From: Sphingosinicella microcystinivorans | GTDB taxonomy: Bacteria; Pseudomonadota; Alphaproteobacteria; Sphingomonadales; Sphingomonadaceae | DNA length: 64,000 bases | NCBI RefSeq assembly: GCF_003634215.1 | Contig: NZ_RBWX01000008.1 | Location: forward strand, 124,001-188,000 | Direction: 5' to 3' | In this document: positions 60,232 through 64,000 of the stretch, one piece after another | Numbering within the stretch: the first letter of the stretch is position 1 | Layout: each line of letters starts with the position of its first letter | Notes under the pieces: model-generated | Seen by the model: only the letters and a program-made list of their open reading frames with translations | Databases searched by the model: none | Told to the model about the DNA's origin: nothing | Made by a program: the position numbers and the translations under genes

Positions 60232-62578
60232 TGAGGCTGATCACGCGCTCGGCAACGTTTTCGACCGCCGGGCGCGTGTACGTCATCGGCGCGAATTCAC
60301 CCGCGAGCCATCCGGGCAGGAAGTCTCCATAGTGCGGGCTTGATGCATCCGCCGACTGGCCGGGCATGTTCATGAAGACCGATTTGTCCCAATCGCCGAC
60401 ATCCATGACGATGCGAACGGACGGCCCGTGCACGGCTGCAAGATCGGCGTTCGGCGCTGCCAGCGCGACCGTCGCTGCAGAGCCGCCCACGGGGCGCGGC
60501 CCGATCGTCATTGCCTCGAGCGCATCGGCACTGAGGCGCGTGCCGAACGAGGGCTTCAGTTTGAGTTTGTGCACGGCGCCCCACGTCCAGCTTTCCATCT
60601 CCGGCCCAAGCCGCCGACGCAGTTCGCCAAGCGCGGCGGACAGGCTTTCCCGCAGCACGGTTTGCGTCGTGGCCGCAGCATCCGGCCCCAATACGGCATC
60701 GCGCGTTTCGAGGATGTGGAGTGCGGCATCCGCCGACACGCGCGGTGCGAGCGGCTGCGCATCGGGTGCGACGACATGGGCGACAAGCGCGGCGCCGAGG
60801 TGCGACGCGAGCCACGTGCCAGCGATCGCCGCCGCTGCGCTGTCGGCCCGCATGTCGCCGTTCCAGTCTTGCAACAGGGCAAGCGCCTTGCTCTCCGCAT
60901 CCACGCCCTTCATCTCTTTCAGCAGCGCCAGAAGGCGCAGCGCCGAGATGTCTCTTATGTCCATCTGCATCGCCGCCGCATCAGCGACGGAAAAGCGTTC
61001 CTTGCCGGAAAGCAACTGCGCGAGCCGATCGTAGCGGCTGCGATCGGTGAATTCGTACCCGAGGGGAACGTCGGCCGGATAGTCTTTCGGCACGTTCCGC
61101 TCGTTCGCGGTGGCGATCCAGCCTTCGGCGGGATCCTTCACGCTGGGAAGGCTGCGCGGCGCGTGGAACCCCTTCCATTCGTAGCGCCCATCGCCCGGAA
61201 CCGGCATCAACCCGTCCCAGTTCGGGCGCACGGGCGCGAGGCCTGCCGCGGTCCAGCCGATGGTGCCGTCCGGGCCAGCCCAGATGAGGTTGAGCGGCGG
61301 CGTGCCCCAGTGATCCGCAGCCTTTCTGAAATCCTCCCAGCTCGCCGCGTTCGCAAGCCACGATGCCGCCGCATAGGCCGACGTGCCGGGCTCGGACCAG
61401 ACCGAGCGAACCGCATAGGCCTGATTGCGCTCCGCGCTCCGATGGATGACGGGGCCGTGCCGCGTGAACGCCAGCTCCACCGCGACCGGTTTCCCGCCTT
61501 TCACGGGGATCATCTCCCGAACGACGCGCATATTCTCCCAGCGCCCGCGATAGCGATATTTGTCCGCCCGGCCCGGCTGCGTCTCGTAAACGTAAACGTC
61601 TTCCTGGTCCGTGCTGAAAATGGTGAGCCCGAACGCGCCCTTGCCGTTGTGGCCGAAGGAAATGCCGGGCACGCCAGGCTCGCCCGCACCGATCAGCGAC
61701 AATCCCGGCGCTTCGATATGCACGACGTAACGCAGGCTCGGCACCGTGAGCGCGCGGTGCGGATCGTTCGCCAGAATGGGACGACCGGTCGTGGTGCGCG
61801 ATCCTGCGATGACCCAGTTGTTGGAGCCGTCCTTCACATCGTCGGGAAGCGCATCCGCCGTTTTCGTCAGCGCGTCGAAATTCACGGGGCCGGTGGCGAG
61901 TGCGTAATCGTCCATGACGTCTGCATCGATCGTGCAGGGATCAAGTCCTTCCGGCACCTGCGGCGTGTGATCGGGATAGAGGCGCCGCGTCGCACGCGCC
62001 GCATCAAGCCCGCCCTTGCACACGAGCCGCGCGCGCTGAACCTCGGAGGCCGCGTTCATCACCAGCGCGTGGGTGCGGATACGTACGACATCCTCGGCGC
62101 GCCAGTGCGCAGGGCTGCTGTCGGTCATCGCGAATTCGCGTGGCAGCGGCTTCGAGCCTGCGCGTACTTCGTCGACATAGGCGTTGATGCCCGCAACGAA
62201 TGCTTCGTAATTGCCCTCGGCGCCGGGGCCGTAGCGGCGCCATTCGCTCGCCATGTCCCCGCGATACAGAAACAGGCGCGCGGCGCGATCCTGCTTCACA
62301 TAGGCGTCACCGAAGCTTTCGGACAGAAGACCAAGGCCCCGTTTGCGCCACAGATCGATCTGCCAAAGCCGGTCGCGCGCGACGTTGTAGCCTTGCAGGA
62401 AATAGGCGTCGTGCGTGTTCGCTGCGTAGATATGCGCCAATCCCCAGCGATCGACGATGATTTCCGCCGGCGCCTTGAGCCCGCGCACCGTCGCGGTCTC
62501 AGTGGCAGGTTCGGCATATGCGATGGTCGCCGACAGCGATACGGCAAGCGCCGCGAATACCCGAAATCGTCTGATCAA
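60218..62578 (-). CDS. Penicillin acylase family Ntn-hydrolase (copy 1), periplasmic
   Basis: A 786-residue precursor cleaved into alpha and beta chains. Signal peptide LIRRFRVFAALAVSLSATIAYA; alpha chain with EIIVDRWGLAHIYAANTHDAYF and RDRLWQIDLWRKRGLG. The nucleophile Ser252 heads the beta chain in DGSNNWVIAGSRT, followed by TGRPILANDPHR and PGVPGISFGHN. It hydrolyses acyl amides: penicillins, acyl-homoserine lactones or N-acyl amino acids. The TTG at 62578 with GGGGAGGA upstream gives a proper signal peptide; the ATG at 62647 adds a 23-residue basic leader. A GTTTCCAT motif lies upstream. Convergent with the deacylase. Confidence 0.92.
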   Translation of the reverse strand: MIRRFRVFAALAVSLSATIAYAEPATETATVRGLKAPAEIIVDRWGLAHIYAANTHDAYFLQGYNVARDRLWQIDLWRKRGLGLLSESFGDAYVKQDRAARLFLYRGDMASEWRRYGPGAEGNYEAFVAGINAYVDEVRAGSKPLPREFAMTDSSPAHWRAEDVVRIRTHALVMNAASEVQRARLVCKGGLDAARATRRLYPDHTPQVPEGLDPCTIDADVMDDYALATGPVNFDALTKTADALPDDVKDGSNNWVIAGSRTTTGRPILANDPHRALTVPSLRYVVHIEAPGLSLIGAGEPGVPGISFGHNGKGAFGLTIFSTDQEDVYVYETQPGRADKYRYRGRWENMRVVREMIPVKGGKPVAVELAFTRHGPVIHRSAERNQAYAVRSVWSEPGTSAYAAASWLANAASWEDFRKAADHWGTPPLNLIWAGPDGTIGWTAAGLAPVRPNWDGLMPVPGDGRYEWKGFHAPRSLPSVKDPAEGWIATANERNVPKDYPADVPLGYEFTDRSRYDRLAQLLSGKERFSVADAAAMQMDIRDISALRLLALLKEMKGVDAESKALALLQDWNGDMRADSAAAAIAGTWLASHLGAALVAHVVAPDAQPLAPRVSADAALHILETRDAVLGPDAAATTQTVLRESLSAALGELRRRLGPEMESWTWGAVHKLKLKPSFGTRLSADALEAMTIGPRPVGGSAATVALAAPNADLAAVHGPSVRIVMDVGDWDKSVFMNMPGQSADASSPHYGDFLPGWLAGEFAPMTYTRPAVENVAERVISLTPGR

Positions 62579-62633
62579 ACCCAGTCCTCCCCGCACTCCC
62601 GAGGGACGTCTATAGACAGGGGGAGCCCGCCGA

Positions 62634-62649
62634 CGGAATGGAAACATCG
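62634..62649. promoter_or_regulatory. Candidate XRE-cupin half-site upstream of penicillin acylase copy 1
   Basis: CGGAATGGAAACATCG: ATGGAAACATCG (62638-62649) is identical to 57683-57694 upstream of TBDR 4. Only one arm is recognisable here. The whole spacer 62579-62909 between the divergent acylase genes is AT-rich (especially 62740-62790) and holds no gene that I can support. Confidence 0.45.
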
Positions 62650-62909
62650 TCCGCGCCGTGCCCGAGGCGCGAACGAATTTTCCTATAGTAACACTTCCGC
62701 GACGGTGGCCGATACAACATGCAGGCAGTCAGAATTCTTCGTAATACATTATTATATATCTATATTTTTTAGAAAATTTGAATTCGGGTCACACAGCACG
62801 TCGCCCAAACGATGCCTGGAACGCCTAACATTTTAGTGTATATGAAAACTTGGTCAGATCCCGAACAACGCTCCGACGCATCGACATTTCCGACAGGGCG
62901 ACCGAGAGA

Positions 62910-64000
62910 ATGAAGAGATTCGGTAAGGTAAAGTGGCCGCTTGCAGGCACCGCGTTCGTGGTGCTGGCGCTCGCGGCGGGCACATACGGCTGGCTGCGTA
63001 CATCGTTGCCGGATTATTCCGGCACGCGGCAGGTCGCCGGGATCAGCGACACGCTGGAGATCGTGCGTGATGCGCGGGCCGTGCCGCATATCTTTGCCGC
63101 GACACGTGACGACGGCTATTTCGGTCTTGGATTCGTGCACGGCCAGGACCGGCTGTGGAATCTCGAAATGACACGCCGCGCCGCACACGGCCGCCTTGCG
63201 GAAGCGATCGGCAGCGACGGGCTCGGCACGGACAAGCTCGTTGCCGCGCTCGATATCGAGGCCATAGCCGATCGCACCGAGCGCGCCTATTCGCCCGCAA
63301 CGCGCAGCGCCATCCACGCCTATGTCGCGGGCATCAACGCGGCGCTCGATGCACGGAGCGGGGCGCTGCCGCCTGAATTCCTGCTCACCGGCGTCACGCC
63401 CGAACGCTGGGAGGATCGCGACGTCAGCCGCGTTGCGGGACTGCTGACACTCGGCTTCGGAGACTGGCGCGACGAATTGCTGCGCGCGCGCCTGCTTCCC
63501 GCAATCAATTGCGACGCACTGCGCTCGCTGTTCGCATCCCCGGCGGACAGCAGCCCGGTGACGCATCCGGAGGCGTCGCAAGCGCCCGGTGCGTCTGCGG
63601 CGGATACGTGCGGCGCGGTGGCGCTGAAGCCCGTGAAGACGGCGTCGACCGAACTGCTTCCCTTCGGCCGCGCGCTCCCCGCGTCGAACAGCTGGGCAGT
63701 CGCGGGCACTCGCACAGCGAGCGGAAAGCCCCTGCTCGCCAACGATCCGCACGGGCCGCTCACCGCGCCCGCCGACTATTATCCCGTCCGCATCGTCGGC
63801 ACGGATTTCGAGCTGGTCGGTGCCTCCCGCCCCGGCGTGCCGGGTTTCGCCACAGGGCGTAACCGCGACATCGCGTGGGGCATCACCGACGTGATGGCGG
63901 ACCAGACCGACCTCTTCATCGAGCGCGTCGATCCAGCCGATCCGACGCAATACATGACGCCTACCGGCCCGCAAAAGTTCGTGACGCGCACGGTGACGAT
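62910..64000 (+). CDS. Penicillin acylase family protein (copy 2), 5' part
   Basis: The first 363 residues of an Ntn-hydrolase precursor, open to the right edge. An N-terminal membrane anchor or uncleaved signal (LAGTAFVVLALAAGTYGWL) is followed by EIVRDARAVPHIFAATRDDGYFGLG, HGQDRLWNLEMTRR and the beta-chain nucleophile Ser259 in PASNSWAVAGTRT, then GKPLLANDPHGPL and RPGVPGFATGRNRDIAWG. The ATG at 62910 has only a weak GAGAG upstream. Divergent from copy 1; the two differ clearly, so this is not a recent duplication. Substrate unknown; N-acyl amino acid or homoserine-lactone acylase are options. Confidence 0.92.
   Translation, partial: MKRFGKVKWPLAGTAFVVLALAAGTYGWLRTSLPDYSGTRQVAGISDTLEIVRDARAVPHIFAATRDDGYFGLGFVHGQDRLWNLEMTRRAAHGRLAEAIGSDGLGTDKLVAALDIEAIADRTERAYSPATRSAIHAYVAGINAALDARSGALPPEFLLTGVTPERWEDRDVSRVAGLLTLGFGDWRDELLRARLLPAINCDALRSLFASPADSSPVTHPEASQAPGASAADTCGAVALKPVKTASTELLPFGRALPASNSWAVAGTRTASGKPLLANDPHGPLTAPADYYPVRIVGTDFELVGASRPGVPGFATGRNRDIAWGITDVMADQTDLFIERVDPADPTQYMTPTGPQKFVTRTVT

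Noticed and set aside
60428-62836. 802-codon open frame on the plus strand
   Set aside because: It is fully antisense to the penicillin acylase at 60218-62578, is rich in Arg, His and Ala without domains, and is explained by GC-rich third positions of the real gene.
1-64000. CRISPR arrays, rRNA genes, insertion sequences or transposases
   Set aside because: No regularly spaced repeats, rRNA signatures or transposase motifs were seen on either strand.

Overview
The window looks like a chromosomal segment of a GC-rich alphaproteobacterium, most likely a sphingomonad (Sphingomonadales). The grounds are the very large NAD-type glutamate dehydrogenase, a MucR/Ros regulator, a PAS_5-type protein, four TonB-dependent receptors (TBDRs) in 64 kb, and many secreted hydrolases. 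It is gene-dense, with one tRNA, one small integrase-bearing insertion, no rRNA and no CRISPR array.

Region 1 (1-11.4 kb) is core-like: the 3' part of gltB, a glutathione-transferase-like gene, a small secreted protein, the 1584-residue glutamate dehydrogenase with a PAS gene upstream, and a soluble chemoreceptor with a globin-like sensor. Region 2 (11.4-14.6 kb) is a tRNA-Thr(CGU) followed by a P4-type integrase, a 67-residue protein and an AlpA-type regulator, then mucR. Region 3 (14.6-17.1 kb) holds an HxlR regulator divergent from two glyoxalase-superfamily genes.

Region 4 (17.5-37.5 kb) is accessory catabolism. A TBDR-hydrolase pair converges on a LuxR regulator. A seven-gene minus-strand operon (31.36 down to 22.02 kb: TBDR, class III aminotransferase, serine hydrolase, acyl-CoA ligase, thiolase, transporter, DUF1330) faces a TetR gene and a secreted amidase. 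Two perfect tandem copies of an 18-bp palindromic operator lie between them. Beyond the amidase is a translationally coupled pair: an N-acyl-D-amino-acid deacylase and a serine hydrolase.

Region 5 (37.7-41.8 kb) is a bufferin-type metal-stress locus: bufA2-bufB-bufC on one strand, bufA1-doxX-sigma-anti-sigma on the other, with two divergent GTAAC(C/G)-N16-CGAA promoters between them. Region 6 (41.8-53 kb) has a probable TBDR remnant, an amine/amino-acid oxidase, a TBDR-cupin-prpE operon, an AraC regulator, and an SDR/E1alpha/E1beta/lipoyl-domain/lipoate-ligase operon that lacks an E2 catalytic domain.

Region 7 (53-64 kb) centres on an XRE-cupin regulator. Around it are a TBDR-dgcN-serine hydrolase operon, a D-aminoacylase and two penicillin-acylase-family proteins. 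A shared GTTTCCAT motif precedes the TBDR, the deacylase/regulator and one acylase. Regions 4 and 7 together suggest repeated modules for importing and cleaving N-acylated, probably D-configured, amino compounds. The substrates are inferred, not shown.
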